Positions 17,805 through 25,709 of a DNA stretch of 59,465 nucleotides are shown one piece after another. The stretch spans positions 1-59,465 of the forward strand of contig JADFZO010000009.1 in NCBI GenBank assembly GCA_015232465.1. The letters are read 5' to 3'. This DNA comes from Desulfamplus sp. (GTDB lineage Bacteria; Desulfobacterota; Desulfobacteria; Desulfobacterales; Desulfobacteraceae). Every line of letters starts with the position of its first letter. Position 1 is the first letter of the stretch. The translations under genes were made by a program, and so were the position numbers. The notes under the pieces are model-generated. The model had not been told where the DNA came from and searched no databases. It saw only the letters and a list, made by a program, of their open reading frames with translations.

Positions 17805-18516
17805 TACAGCAGAGCAGAGTAGCTCTGTTGCAGTTGTTGAAGATGGCGTGCCAATTTGTGAAATATTTAGTTTAGATCGCATGACTCACTCTAAAACAGT
17901 TATGGATATGGTTGTTTATGCTCTTGAAGAGCGTGCAAAAATAACCATAAAAGAGGTTGATGGTTTTGTTGTTGCATCAGGTCCTGGTAGCTTTACTGGT
18001 TTGCGTATTGGAATTAGCATAATTAAAGGGCTTGCATTTGCAACATCAAAACCCTCTGCTGGGGTATCAAGCCTTGATGGAGTTGGCTATCAATTTTCAT
18101 TCTCATCTTATCCTGTATGCGTAATGATGGATGCCAAAAGGGGCGAGATCTATTGTGCTATCTATAACTTTAGCAATGGCAGGCTACTTAAAAAGAGCAA
18201 AGAGGCTGTTGTATCCCCTGATGATGCTCTATCGTTAGCTATATCTAAAAATATTAGCAGTATAAATAGCGATTTGCCAAACAGCCACTATCTGTTTGTC
18301 GGTTCTGGTGCTGTGGCTTTTCAACAACTTATTCAAGATTGTATGGGCAATAAGGCTCTATTTGCCCCCTATTTTCAAAACTCTGTTAAAGCATCTGCTT
18401 TGGCTGATGTGGTTTTTCAAGATAGCACTCTTTTATCTCTTAGCCCTGATGCAATAAAGCCTATCTATCTTAGGCGATCTGATGCTGAGATAAATTATGC
18501 TTTTAATAAAATATAA
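17785..18516 (+). CDS. tsaB: tRNA threonylcarbamoyladenosine biosynthesis protein TsaB
   Basis: This encodes a protein of 243 residues from ATG 17785 (MRILAVDTAEQSSSVAV); an ATG six codons upstream is less typical. ASKHA-fold features are DTAEQSSS at the N-terminus and the conserved GPGSFTGLRIG (about 70-80). TsaB scaffolds TsaD and TsaE to make t6A37 in ANN-decoding tRNAs. The start lies inside the end of lon, so translation is probably coupled. Confidence 0.92.
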   Translation: MRILAVDTAEQSSSVAVVEDGVPICEIFSLDRMTHSKTVMDMVVYALEERAKITIKEVDGFVVASGPGSFTGLRIGISIIKGLAFATSKPSAGVSSLDGVGYQFSFSSYPVCVMMDAKRGEIYCAIYNFSNGRLLKKSKEAVVSPDDALSLAISKNISSINSDLPNSHYLFVGSGAVAFQQLIQDCMGNKALFAPYFQNSVKASALADVVFQDSTLLSLSPDAIKPIYLRRSDAEINYAFNKI

Positions 18517-18558
18517 AGATTTAGATAGAATAGTTTTAACCCTTTACCTGTGGTTTTA

Positions 18559-18587
18559 TTGACAATGGAGCCTCTGTCTGTTATTAA
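18559..18587 (+). promoter_or_regulatory. Possible sigma70-type promoter for psd
   Basis: A perfect TTGACA (18559-18564) is followed after exactly 17 bases by TATTAA (18582-18587). It lies in the 195-base gap before psd, about 125 bases from the start codon. Confidence 0.45.
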
Positions 18588-18711
18588 CTCGCAAAATATC
18601 TAAAGTATAGTTATGAAAATCCTATTTTTAAGCGTAGGTTGCACCTCTTGATTGAACTTAATAGTAACTTAACCAAAAAATAAGAAACATAAGAATAAAA
18701 ATAGAGTAGAT

Positions 18712-19374
18712 ATGAAAAAAAATCACTGGCCCCACAGAGCATCTATGCCAATTGCTGCACCCAGCATTAAATTTATTGTTGTAGCAGTTGCAGTTACTAT
18801 GCAGCTATTTTTTATAGGTTGGGTAGTTTTAGGGGGGCTTGCCCTTTTTATAACTCTTTTTGTTTGCTGGTTTTTCCGAGACCCTGAACGCTCTATCCCT
18901 GATGAGAAAAATTGTGTTGTATCGCCTGCTGACGGAAAAATTATTGTTGTAGATAAGCTATCAACAAATGAGTTTACCAAAAAATCTTGCATAAAAATTA
19001 GTATTTTTATGAATGTCTTTAATGTCCATGTAAACCGAATCCCATTTAAAGGTGTGATAGAAGATGTTATTTATGTTCATGGAAAATTTATCAACGCCTC
19101 TTTTGATAAAGCCTCAGAGCATAATGAGAGAAACGCATTGGTTATACGGACAGAATCTGGTGCAATTTACGGTGTAGTGCAGATTGCAGGGCTTATCGCA
19201 AGGCGTATAGTTTGTAGAGTTAAAAGGGGTGATTTAATGGAGAGAGGTAGCCGATATGGTATGATCTGCTTTGGATCAAGGCTTGATCTATACCTGCCTT
19301 CAGAGAGCAGAATAGCTGTTGATATTGGTCAAAAAGTAGCGGCTGGATCGACTATTTTAGCGTATTTAAAATAA
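18712..19374 (+). CDS. psd: Phosphatidylserine decarboxylase proenzyme
   Basis: This encodes a protein of 220 residues, the short Psd form. Two hydrophobic segments (about 20-60) are followed by the Psd core: FFRDPER, VSPADGKI, FMNVFNVHVNR, and the self-cleavage site in CFGSRLDLYLP, where Ser becomes the pyruvoyl group. It makes phosphatidylethanolamine at the inner membrane. The partner pssA usually follows but is replaced here by greA. Confidence 0.93.
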   Translation: MKKNHWPHRASMPIAAPSIKFIVVAVAVTMQLFFIGWVVLGGLALFITLFVCWFFRDPERSIPDEKNCVVSPADGKIIVVDKLSTNEFTKKSCIKISIFMNVFNVHVNRIPFKGVIEDVIYVHGKFINASFDKASEHNERNALVIRTESGAIYGVVQIAGLIARRIVCRVKRGDLMERGSRYGMICFGSRLDLYLPSESRIAVDIGQKVAAGSTILAYLK

Positions 19375-19473
19375 CAAATTCTTAGATACAAAGAGTTATA
19401 AAGGTATTGCCTCTTCTTTTTTTTTGAGGTGAGAGAATTAAAATTAAATGGAGTTAAATGGAGAATTAACAAG

Positions 19474-19941
19474 TTGGAGCAGATACCAATTACTGTAGAG
19501 GGCTTTAATGTTCTGAAAAAAGAGCTGGAGAGGCTTAAGACTATTGATAGACCTCAAAATATAAGGGCAATAGAGACTGCAAGAGCACACGGTGATCTTT
19601 CAGAAAATGCTGAATATGATGCTGCTAAAGAGCGACAATCCTTTATTGAAGGTAGGATTGGGGAGTTGGGGTATAAGATAGCAAGTGCCAAAATAATCGA
19701 TCCTGATACTGTACCTAAAGATTGCGTAAGGTTTGCTTCAAGAGTGCTTCTTGAGAATCTTGACTCTGAAGAGGAGGTTGAATATATGCTTGTGGGTCAG
19801 GAGGAGTCTGATATATCAAAAGGGAAAATATCTGTATCGTCCCCGCTTGGAATGGCTCTACTTGGTAAAAAACCTGGAGATGATGTGGTATTGCAAGCCC
19901 CGGGTGGGAAACGATCTTATGAGATAATTTCTATCTTATGA
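19474..19941 (+). CDS. greA: Transcription elongation factor GreA
   Basis: This encodes a protein of 155 residues from TTG 19474 (LEQIPITVEGF; GGAGAA about nine bases upstream), which gives the family length. A longer GTG start at 19429 would add 15 residues unlike other GreA proteins. The coiled-coil tip has the acidic ENAEYDAAKE motif, and the C-terminal FKBP-like domain ends with SPLGMALLGKKPGDDV. It rescues backtracked RNA polymerase. rpoZ follows 44 bases later, so the two transcription genes sit together. Confidence 0.93.
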   Translation: MEQIPITVEGFNVLKKELERLKTIDRPQNIRAIETARAHGDLSENAEYDAAKERQSFIEGRIGELGYKIASAKIIDPDTVPKDCVRFASRVLLENLDSEEEVEYMLVGQEESDISKGKISVSSPLGMALLGKKPGDDVVLQAPGGKRSYEIISIL

Positions 19942-19985
19942 TATTAATTTAAGTGTAAACTTTTTGATTAAATGGAGGATATGTT

Positions 19986-20186
19986 TTGGCAAGAGTAACT
20001 ATTGAAGACTGCCTTAAAAATGTACCAAGCAGGTTTGCCCTTGTTCACATGGCAGCTCAACGTGTAAGACAAGTAAGAGAGGGGGCAGATTTTCTCGTTA
20101 AATCATCAAAAAATGAAGATGTTGTAACAGCTCTTAGAGAGATTGCGGCTAACAAAGTGATTATTAAAATGGATAAAAATCAATAA
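19986..20186 (+). CDS. rpoZ: RNA polymerase omega subunit
   Basis: This encodes a protein of 66 residues beginning MARVTIEDCLKNVPSRFALV, the omega signature. The start is TTG with GGAGG upstream. Omega helps assemble the beta-prime subunit. folE2 follows 17 bases later. Confidence 0.92.
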   Translation: MARVTIEDCLKNVPSRFALVHMAAQRVRQVREGADFLVKSSKNEDVVTALREIAANKVIIKMDKNQ

Positions 20187-20203
20187 TTAGCATAATAAAT
20201 AGC

Positions 20204-21001
20204 ATGATAGATATTCAAAAACAGCGTGATTATCGTAATATCCCGATCGATAAGGTTGGTATTAAAGAGCTACGTTATCCAATCAAGGTGCTCGATAAGT
20301 TTAATGGAATGCAATCTACAGTTGCAATGATAAATATGTATGTAAATTTGCCCCATCAAGCTAAAGGGACACACATGAGCAGATTTGTGGAGATGCTCCA
20401 TACATTTCGATCTCAGGTGTCGCTTGAATCACTTAGCCACATACTTGAAGATATGAAGAGCACCCTTGATGCTGAATCCTCGCACATTGAGATAACATTT
20501 CCATACTTTGTGGAGAAATCTGCACCTATTACAGGCTCTAAAGGTCTTATGGATTACAGATGCTCAATTATTGGCTCTTCAAGGGCGTCAGATAAAAGCA
20601 GTGATATTGTGGTCAAGATTGGAGTGCCTATAACTTCGGTCTGCCCATGCTCTAAGGAGATAAGCGAGTTTGGTGCTCACAATCAGCGTGGAGAGGTTTT
20701 AGTTAGCACCAGATTTAAAAAATTTATATGGATTGAGGATATTATTGACGTTGTAGAGAAGGCTGCATCATGCGATCTTTTTTCTGTGCTTAAACGTGAA
20801 GATGAAAAGCATGTTACTGAATCTGCTTATCAAAACCCTAAATTTGTTGAAGATGTTGTCCGTGATGTGGCTAAGGTTTTGATGGAAGATGAAAATATTA
20901 CATGGTTTTCGGTAAGTGCTGAAAATTTTGAATCCATACACAACCACAGTGCTTACGCTTATATTGAGAGATGTCCCAATCAATTATCTGCTAAATCTTA
21001 A
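20204..21001 (+). CDS. folE2: GTP cyclohydrolase FolE2 (type IB)
   Basis: This encodes a protein of 265 residues. Family signatures are VGIKELRYPIKV at the start, ITFPYFVEKSAPITGSKGLM (about 100-120), and the catalytic-site stretch TSVCPCSKEISEFGAHNQRG (about 146-165), which contains the metal-binding Cys. It converts GTP to dihydroneopterin triphosphate for folate or queuosine and works with metals other than zinc. It is last in a greA-rpoZ-folE2 run. Confidence 0.93.
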   Translation: MIDIQKQRDYRNIPIDKVGIKELRYPIKVLDKFNGMQSTVAMINMYVNLPHQAKGTHMSRFVEMLHTFRSQVSLESLSHILEDMKSTLDAESSHIEITFPYFVEKSAPITGSKGLMDYRCSIIGSSRASDKSSDIVVKIGVPITSVCPCSKEISEFGAHNQRGEVLVSTRFKKFIWIEDIIDVVEKAASCDLFSVLKREDEKHVTESAYQNPKFVEDVVRDVAKVLMEDENITWFSVSAENFESIHNHSAYAYIERCPNQLSAKS

Positions 21002-21165
21002 AATAAAAGAGCAAAAAAAGCTCAAAACTCTTTATATGCCTGCCCTATTTGATTGAGCATCTTTAAAGAATAATAAATCGTCAGATACTGCATCAAATTT
21101 TTTTTAAGTCTAATCGCCCACCTTGTTCTTTACATAATATGAGTTATTGCTTATTATATAGTCTA

Positions 21166-21192
21166 TAACCTAAGCAGACTATGTTTAGGTTA
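21166..21192. promoter_or_regulatory. Inverted repeat upstream of the sigma54 activator
   Basis: Perfect 8-bp arms TAACCTAA and TTAGGTTA are separated by 11 bases and lie 38 bases before the start codon of the activator gene. The position and symmetry suit an operator, perhaps for autoregulation. The binding protein is unknown. Confidence 0.45.
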
Positions 21193-21229
21193 AGTATTTT
21201 AATGTTTTAAACATGAAAGATTATATATA

Positions 21230-22687
21230 ATGAAAAAGACTCATAATCTCAAAAATACCACTGAAATTATACTTGAAAGTATCTCTGACGGGGTCTTTAC
21301 AGTTGATCTTGATTGGAAGATCACCTCTTTTAACCGTTCAGCCGAAGATATCACAGGAATCAGCAGAGAAGAAGCCATAGGTCGCCACTGTTGGGACGTA
21401 TTTCGTTCAAATATGTGTGAAGGTGGATGCACCTTAAAAAAGACCATGACAGAGAATAGAGCATTTATCAGCAGTGTAACCCATATTATCAACAAAGATA
21501 TGAAGCGTATTCCCATTAACGTCTCTACATCTGTTTTAAGAGATGATAATGGCAATATTCTTGGTGGCGTGGAGACATTTAGGGATCACTCACTTGTTGA
21601 AGAGTTACGAAAGGAGCTCACTGCCCGTTTTCACATTGGGGATATGGTTAGTCAAAGCCCAATAATGCAAAAAATTTTCAACATTTTGCCACTTATTGCA
21701 GAGAGCGAAAGCAGTGTGCTTATTCAAGGCGATACAGGTACAGGCAAAGAGCTTATGGCTCGTGCTATCCATAATGCCAGCCCAAGAAGCAATCGACCTT
21801 TTATAGCTATTAATTGCGGAGCACTGCCAGATACTCTTTTAGAGTCAGAGCTCTTTGGATACAAAGCTGGAGCTTTTACCAATGCACTAAAAGATAAAGA
21901 GGGATATTTTGCCTCTGCTAAGGGGGGCACAATCTTTTTAGATGAAATAGGCGAGACAAGTCAGGCTTTTCAGGTGAGCCTGCTAAGAGTACTTGAAGAG
22001 AAGAGCTTTAAACCGCTTGGCTCTTCTAATATGGTTAAGAGTGATGTCCGCATTATCACAGCAACCAACAGAAATTTAGCTGATATGGTTAAAAAAGGGA
22101 AATTTCGTCAAGACCTATTTTACCGTATCAACATAGTTCAAATACATCTTCCTCAGCTTCGTCAGCGTATGGAAGATTTACCACTGCTTATTGACTACTT
22201 TATCTGTAGATTAAACAGAATTCAGGGAAAAAATGTTGAGGGGATAGATATTAAAGCACTTGAGCGTTTGATGTCTCACCCATTTCCAGGCAACATCAGA
22301 GAGCTGCAAAATATTATTGAACATGCTTTTGTGCTCTGCTCTAAGGGCAAGATTACACTCAACCATCTGCCTTCACCTTTTAGTTCTCACTCATCTCCTT
22401 TTTCAGTTGATGATACCCCCCCCCCGCAAAACAACTTTAACTATTTTGAATCTATTGCAGATTGTGCATCAGATTGTTTAGACAGACAAGATAGATTAAT
22501 ATCATCAGACATAGTTGAGTCTGCTCAACGTAACCTCATTATCAATGCACTTCAAAAAAACAACTATAATCGTAAAAAAGCAGCTATGGAGCTTGGTATC
22601 CATAAAAGCACCCTTTTTAGAAAGATCAATAAATTGGGAATATCGCTTCCAACAGGGTTTGATGGGCGATCTTCAGATAAACTATAA
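21230..22687 (+). CDS. Sigma54-dependent transcriptional activator (PAS / AAA+ / Fis)
   Basis: This encodes a protein of 485 residues. A PAS domain occupies about 11-120 and carries a Cys cluster C54-x8-C63-x3-C67. The AAA+ domain (about 138-365) has Walker A GDTGTGKE, the sigma54-contact loop GAFTNA (consensus GAFTGA, so the fifth residue is Asn) and Walker B GTIFLDEIGE. A Fis-type helix-turn-helix is at the C-terminus (NRKKAAMELGIHKSTLFRKI). No receiver domain is present, so control is probably by a ligand, redox or metal signal at the PAS. It lies immediately upstream of the magnetosome block, whose first gene has a sigma54 promoter, which makes it the prime candidate regulator. Confidence 0.93.
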   Translation: MKKTHNLKNTTEIILESISDGVFTVDLDWKITSFNRSAEDITGISREEAIGRHCWDVFRSNMCEGGCTLKKTMTENRAFISSVTHIINKDMKRIPINVSTSVLRDDNGNILGGVETFRDHSLVEELRKELTARFHIGDMVSQSPIMQKIFNILPLIAESESSVLIQGDTGTGKELMARAIHNASPRSNRPFIAINCGALPDTLLESELFGYKAGAFTNALKDKEGYFASAKGGTIFLDEIGETSQAFQVSLLRVLEEKSFKPLGSSNMVKSDVRIITATNRNLADMVKKGKFRQDLFYRINIVQIHLPQLRQRMEDLPLLIDYFICRLNRIQGKNVEGIDIKALERLMSHPFPGNIRELQNIIEHAFVLCSKGKITLNHLPSPFSSHSSPFSVDDTPPPQNNFNYFESIADCASDCLDRQDRLISSDIVESAQRNLIINALQKNNYNRKKAAMELGIHKSTLFRKINKLGISLPTGFDGRSSDKL

Positions 22688-22758
22688 ATACAATACCTAT
22701 TTTACTCCTTCCTCCCCATTATTTAACAATCTGCCTTTGACGCCTACAGTCGCATAAT

Positions 22759-22808
22759 GTTGCATAGAGTCGTAAATTTATGAGTCTGTAGCGTTTTATT
22801 TATGCAAC
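22759..22808. promoter_or_regulatory. Candidate upstream activator site
   Basis: GTTGCATA (22759-22766) and TATGCAAC (22801-22808) are perfect inverted arms 34 bases apart. Between them is a near-palindrome CGTAAATTTATG flanked by direct GAGTC copies. The site lies 100-150 bases upstream of the sigma54 promoter, the usual enhancer distance. The rest of the 22688-23008 gap contains the promoter itself and AT-rich sequence. Confidence 0.4.
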
Positions 22809-22906
22809 CATCTTAAAAAAAAGATAGAGCAATTAAAAAAATAATATTTTTAACACCTTGATATATAAACCATTAACTTAAATAGCCATAAATAAGTTTG
22901 TGTTGA

Positions 22907-22922
22907 TGGCACTTTGATTGCT
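22907..22922 (+). promoter_or_regulatory. Sigma54 (-24/-12) promoter of the magnetosome block
   Basis: TGGCAC-TTTGA-TTGCT matches the sigma54 consensus (TGGCAC-N5-TTGCW), with GG and GC exactly 10 bases apart. The predicted start of transcription is near 22933, giving a leader of about 75 bases before the NifX-like gene, which has a strong GGAGGGGG ribosome site. Confidence 0.8.
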
Positions 22923-23008
22923 TACAAATTTAGGTCGTCTATTGACAGATAGATAGGTCAAAAGATTAGCTAATAACAATAGCAGATAATGAATGGGAGG
23001 GGGCAAAT

Positions 23009-23386
23009 ATGCTCGTTGCATTCACTGCATGGGGAAATAGAATATCGCCAGTTTTTGACGAGTCCACAAGCTTTTTTATAGTGGAGATATTTGACGGGAA
23101 AATATTAAAAAGTTTCGTTAAATATTGCGATCCTGAAATGTATTGGCACTCAATTGAGATGCTTAAAATGTTAAAAATAGACATTATAATTTGTGGGGCA
23201 ATTTCTGAATTACTTTTACGAATAGTTGAATCAACTGGTATTAAAATTATTCCGTTCATCGGAGGCAGGATTGAAGAGATTATTGAATTTTTGATCAAGA
23301 ATGAGCAGATACCAACTACTCTAATGATGCCCGGAGCATTAGACATAAGAGCTAATTTACGGACTAAAGAATTTAAGATTAAATGA
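23009..23386 (+). CDS. NifX/NifB-type (dinitrogenase iron-molybdenum cofactor) domain protein
   Basis: This encodes a single-domain protein of 125 residues. Features of the family are FTAWGNRISPVFDESTSFFI at the start, IDIIICGAISELLLRIVE in the middle and the I-IPFIGG strand before the last helix. Family members bind iron-sulfur or metal clusters in nitrogenase cofactor assembly or sit in sulfur/redox operons. No nif genes are present here. It is the first gene after the sigma54 promoter, and three similar domains recur in the 1272-residue protein downstream. That suggests a shared metal-binding role in biomineralisation (inference). Confidence 0.75.
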   Translation: MLVAFTAWGNRISPVFDESTSFFIVEIFDGKILKSFVKYCDPEMYWHSIEMLKMLKIDIIICGAISELLLRIVESTGIKIIPFIGGRIEEIIEFLIKNEQIPTTLMMPGALDIRANLRTKEFKIK

Positions 23387-23399
23387 TGAGGAAGATTGT

Positions 23400-24479
23400 A
23401 TGAAGGTTGAAGGTAAATTATGTCCAAATAATTTTCAGGTTTGGGTTGCTTTTTTGATGGGAATGGTGGTGATTGTTATTGCTATTGTCGTTTTTGACAA
23501 AGCATCAAACGGTCGATTGGGTTTAGACAACAGGGTATTGAGCGAACAGGTTGTGGATCAACGGATTGGAGGGCTTCCTCAAGATGTTTCAGCCACATCA
23601 ACTACGCTTTTGGCAAGTGGTGCAGAGCCTACCCCCTCTATTTGGCTTGGTATAGAGATAAACAACATAAACGAGACAATGGCAAAACAGCTTGGGCTTA
23701 AAATTTCAGAAGGTGTTTTGGTCAATCGGGTAATTGCTGGTTCTCCTGCTGAAAAGGCTGGGGTGCTGCCAGGAGATATTTTATTTGAATTTGACAGGCG
23801 AGAGATTGATGATGTTGAGGATTTAGTTAAGCTACTCAACAAAGCTGAAGCAGGAGAGCGTGTGCGTCTATCACTTTTTCGTGATGGAGAGAGGCTTGTT
23901 ATTTATGTTGAGCTTGAAGAGGCAATTACACCTCAGAGTCAGTTAAACTCACAGGCTCTATCTATAAACAAAAATGGTGCGATTGTTGTTTCAGATTCAA
24001 GCAGCACTCCTGATATTCAGCAGTGGGGTCTTGTGCTCTCTGAGCTTACAGATTCGCTTAGAAAACTATACAAAATACCTGATGATATAAATGGTGTAGT
24101 TGTAATGGTTGTGATTCCTAACAGTGCTGCTGCAAGAGCAGGTCTTGTACAAGGCGATTTGATAAGGCAGATTGATAAAACCCAAATTAAAACATTAGCT
24201 GATTTTTTCAAAGCTCTTCAAGATGCTGATAATAATGTAATTTTATACGTCTATCGAGAAAATGCAGCCCTACTTATCTATATGACAGCACAAACTTCTA
24301 ATCAATCTCAGATATTTAGTGTAGCACAAGAGGGTATTGGCATGAATCGACCTCTTTATGTGCCAGGATACGATCAGACCCAGAGCGGAGAGCCAGATGA
24401 TAAAACCCAATCTACTTTAAACACCTCAACTAATAACACTGGAACCGTTAAAAATCTTACAGATAGTTCGTTTTTATAG
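23400..24479 (+). CDS. Membrane-anchored tandem-PDZ protein (MamE C-terminal type)
   Basis: This encodes a protein of 359 residues. One membrane helix (about 12-34) precedes PDZ1 (about 80-175: WLGIEINNINE, GSPAEKAGVLPGDILFEFD) and PDZ2 (about 205-295: WGLVLSELTD, NSAAARAGLVQGDLIRQID). A Ser/Thr-rich tail follows. There is no protease domain and no CXXCH haem motif, so it corresponds to the C-terminal half of MamE, as in the split mamE genes of deltaproteobacterial magnetotactic bacteria. It probably presents PDZ domains on the magnetosome-lumen or periplasmic side. The protease-like gene follows ten bases later, which supports joint function. Confidence 0.8.
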   Translation: MKVEGKLCPNNFQVWVAFLMGMVVIVIAIVVFDKASNGRLGLDNRVLSEQVVDQRIGGLPQDVSATSTTLLASGAEPTPSIWLGIEINNINETMAKQLGLKISEGVLVNRVIAGSPAEKAGVLPGDILFEFDRREIDDVEDLVKLLNKAEAGERVRLSLFRDGERLVIYVELEEAITPQSQLNSQALSINKNGAIVVSDSSSTPDIQQWGLVLSELTDSLRKLYKIPDDINGVVVMVVIPNSAAARAGLVQGDLIRQIDKTQIKTLADFFKALQDADNNVILYVYRENAALLIYMTAQTSNQSQIFSVAQEGIGMNRPLYVPGYDQTQSGEPDDKTQSTLNTSTNNTGTVKNLTDSSFL

Positions 24480-24488
24480 GAGACTAAA

Positions 24489-25412
24489 GTGTACCGATTT
24501 AAAGAGTTTGTTGCCCACTATTTGACTGGCTTGCTCTCTGTTTTGTTGGTGTTAAACTTAATTATTATAATTTTCAGTGTAATGGGGCTTGGATTGGACG
24601 AGCTTCGCCAACTTCCAACATTTTTGCAAAATATTTTAAACGACCCATCACACTATCTTACAAAAGATTTTGATCAGACTCAGACAAGCAGACGAACAGC
24701 AACAAAAACAGCAGGTTTGATAAGCAACTCCTCTATCCAGATGGTTTCAGCCAGTGAAACATTTGCATCTGCTGTTGCAAGGGCAAGAACTGCTGTTGTT
24801 AATATCTCATGCGAGCGAATTTATCAATCAGTTGATACATCTTCAGAGCTTAAATTTGATGATCCCTCACAAGATTTGAAAAATTTTGGGGGTATTGGCT
24901 CTGGAATTATAATCACATCTAATGGCTATATATTGACCTGCTACCACATTGTTGCCCGTGCATCTAATATTACTATAACCCCTTTTGGAAGCTCAATAAA
25001 TAGATACCAAGCTCAAGTTATAGCAACTGACGAATCTCTAAATTTAGCCATTTTAAAGGTTAATGCCCCTATCCCATTAATTCCAGCAACATTTGGAGAC
25101 TCTTCACTTATGGAGGTTGGAGACTCAGTTCTTGCAATTGGCAACCCGTTTGGGCTTGAGCAGAGTGTTACTCATGGGATCATCAGCGACAATAGAAGAG
25201 ATGTTGTGATTCAAGGAAGTATCATCAAAGATATGATTCAGACTGATGTTCCAATCAACAGAGGCTCAAGTGGTGGACCACTTATAAATTTAAATGGTGA
25301 GGTGGTTGGTATTAACATGGCTATCTATTCACCTACTGGGGTTTATATTGGTGTCAGTTTTGCCCTGCCGATAAATAAGGCAAAAGTGTTGCTTGCAAGA
25401 ACAGTACAGTAA
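24489..25412 (+). CDS. Trypsin/HtrA-like magnetosome protein with degenerate catalytic triad (MamO/MamE N-terminal type)
   Basis: This encodes a protein of 307 residues from GTG (ATAGGAGACTAAA upstream). A membrane helix lies at about 12-34. The HtrA-type protease domain (about 92-302) has H153 (TCYHIV) and S261 (RGSSGGPL), but the usual triad Asp is N185 (DESLNLAIL). MamO of Magnetospirillum is a known pseudoprotease that binds metal, whereas MamE is active. This protein could be either a pseudoprotease or a weakly active enzyme. It has no PDZ domain and no TauE-like membrane domain. A second, intact homologue is at 33249-34094. Confidence 0.85.
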   Translation: MYRFKEFVAHYLTGLLSVLLVLNLIIIIFSVMGLGLDELRQLPTFLQNILNDPSHYLTKDFDQTQTSRRTATKTAGLISNSSIQMVSASETFASAVARARTAVVNISCERIYQSVDTSSELKFDDPSQDLKNFGGIGSGIIITSNGYILTCYHIVARASNITITPFGSSINRYQAQVIATDESLNLAILKVNAPIPLIPATFGDSSLMEVGDSVLAIGNPFGLEQSVTHGIISDNRRDVVIQGSIIKDMIQTDVPINRGSSGGPLINLNGEVVGINMAIYSPTGVYIGVSFALPINKAKVLLARTVQ

Positions 25413-25445
25413 CATTTATGAAATAGATAAGATGGAGAGTTTGAT

Positions 25446-25706
25446 ATGAAAACTACTTTAAAAATTCTTGGCATTATAACAGGATTTATACTTGTTGGCT
25501 CACTAATGATTATGAATTCACAGCCAGTTAAGGTTGATATGGTTTTTGTTAATGGAGAGGTTTCATGTTTTGTTATTGTTATAGCCTCATTTTTGGCTGG
25601 ATATATCACCTGTCTTATATATCAATGGTTAAAATCAAGTTTGCGGATTGAGAAAAAAAATAGAAGCATCTCTGCAAAACCTGCTGATATTTTTGGAGAT
25701 ATTTAA
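25446..25706 (+). CDS. LapA-domain small membrane protein (MamL-like)
   Basis: This encodes a protein of 86 residues with two membrane helices (about 5-24 and 42-62). The pattern of a short strand VKVDMVFVNGEV between the helices and a basic C-terminal tail matches the LapA/DUF1049 family. MamL of alphaproteobacterial magnetosomes has the same fold and a basic tail that drives membrane remodelling. The location between mamE/O-type and mamM-type genes supports a MamL-like role. The similarity to MamL proper is structural rather than clear by identity. Confidence 0.6.
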   Translation: MKTTLKILGIITGFILVGSLMIMNSQPVKVDMVFVNGEVSCFVIVIASFLAGYITCLIYQWLKSSLRIEKKNRSISAKPADIFGDI

Positions 25707-25709
25707 AGT

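Noticed and set aside
21844..21890. GAFTNA instead of GAFTGA in the sigma54 activator as a sign of inactivity
   Set aside because: Related activators with GAFTDA are functional, so Asn at this position need not be inactivating. Walker motifs are intact.
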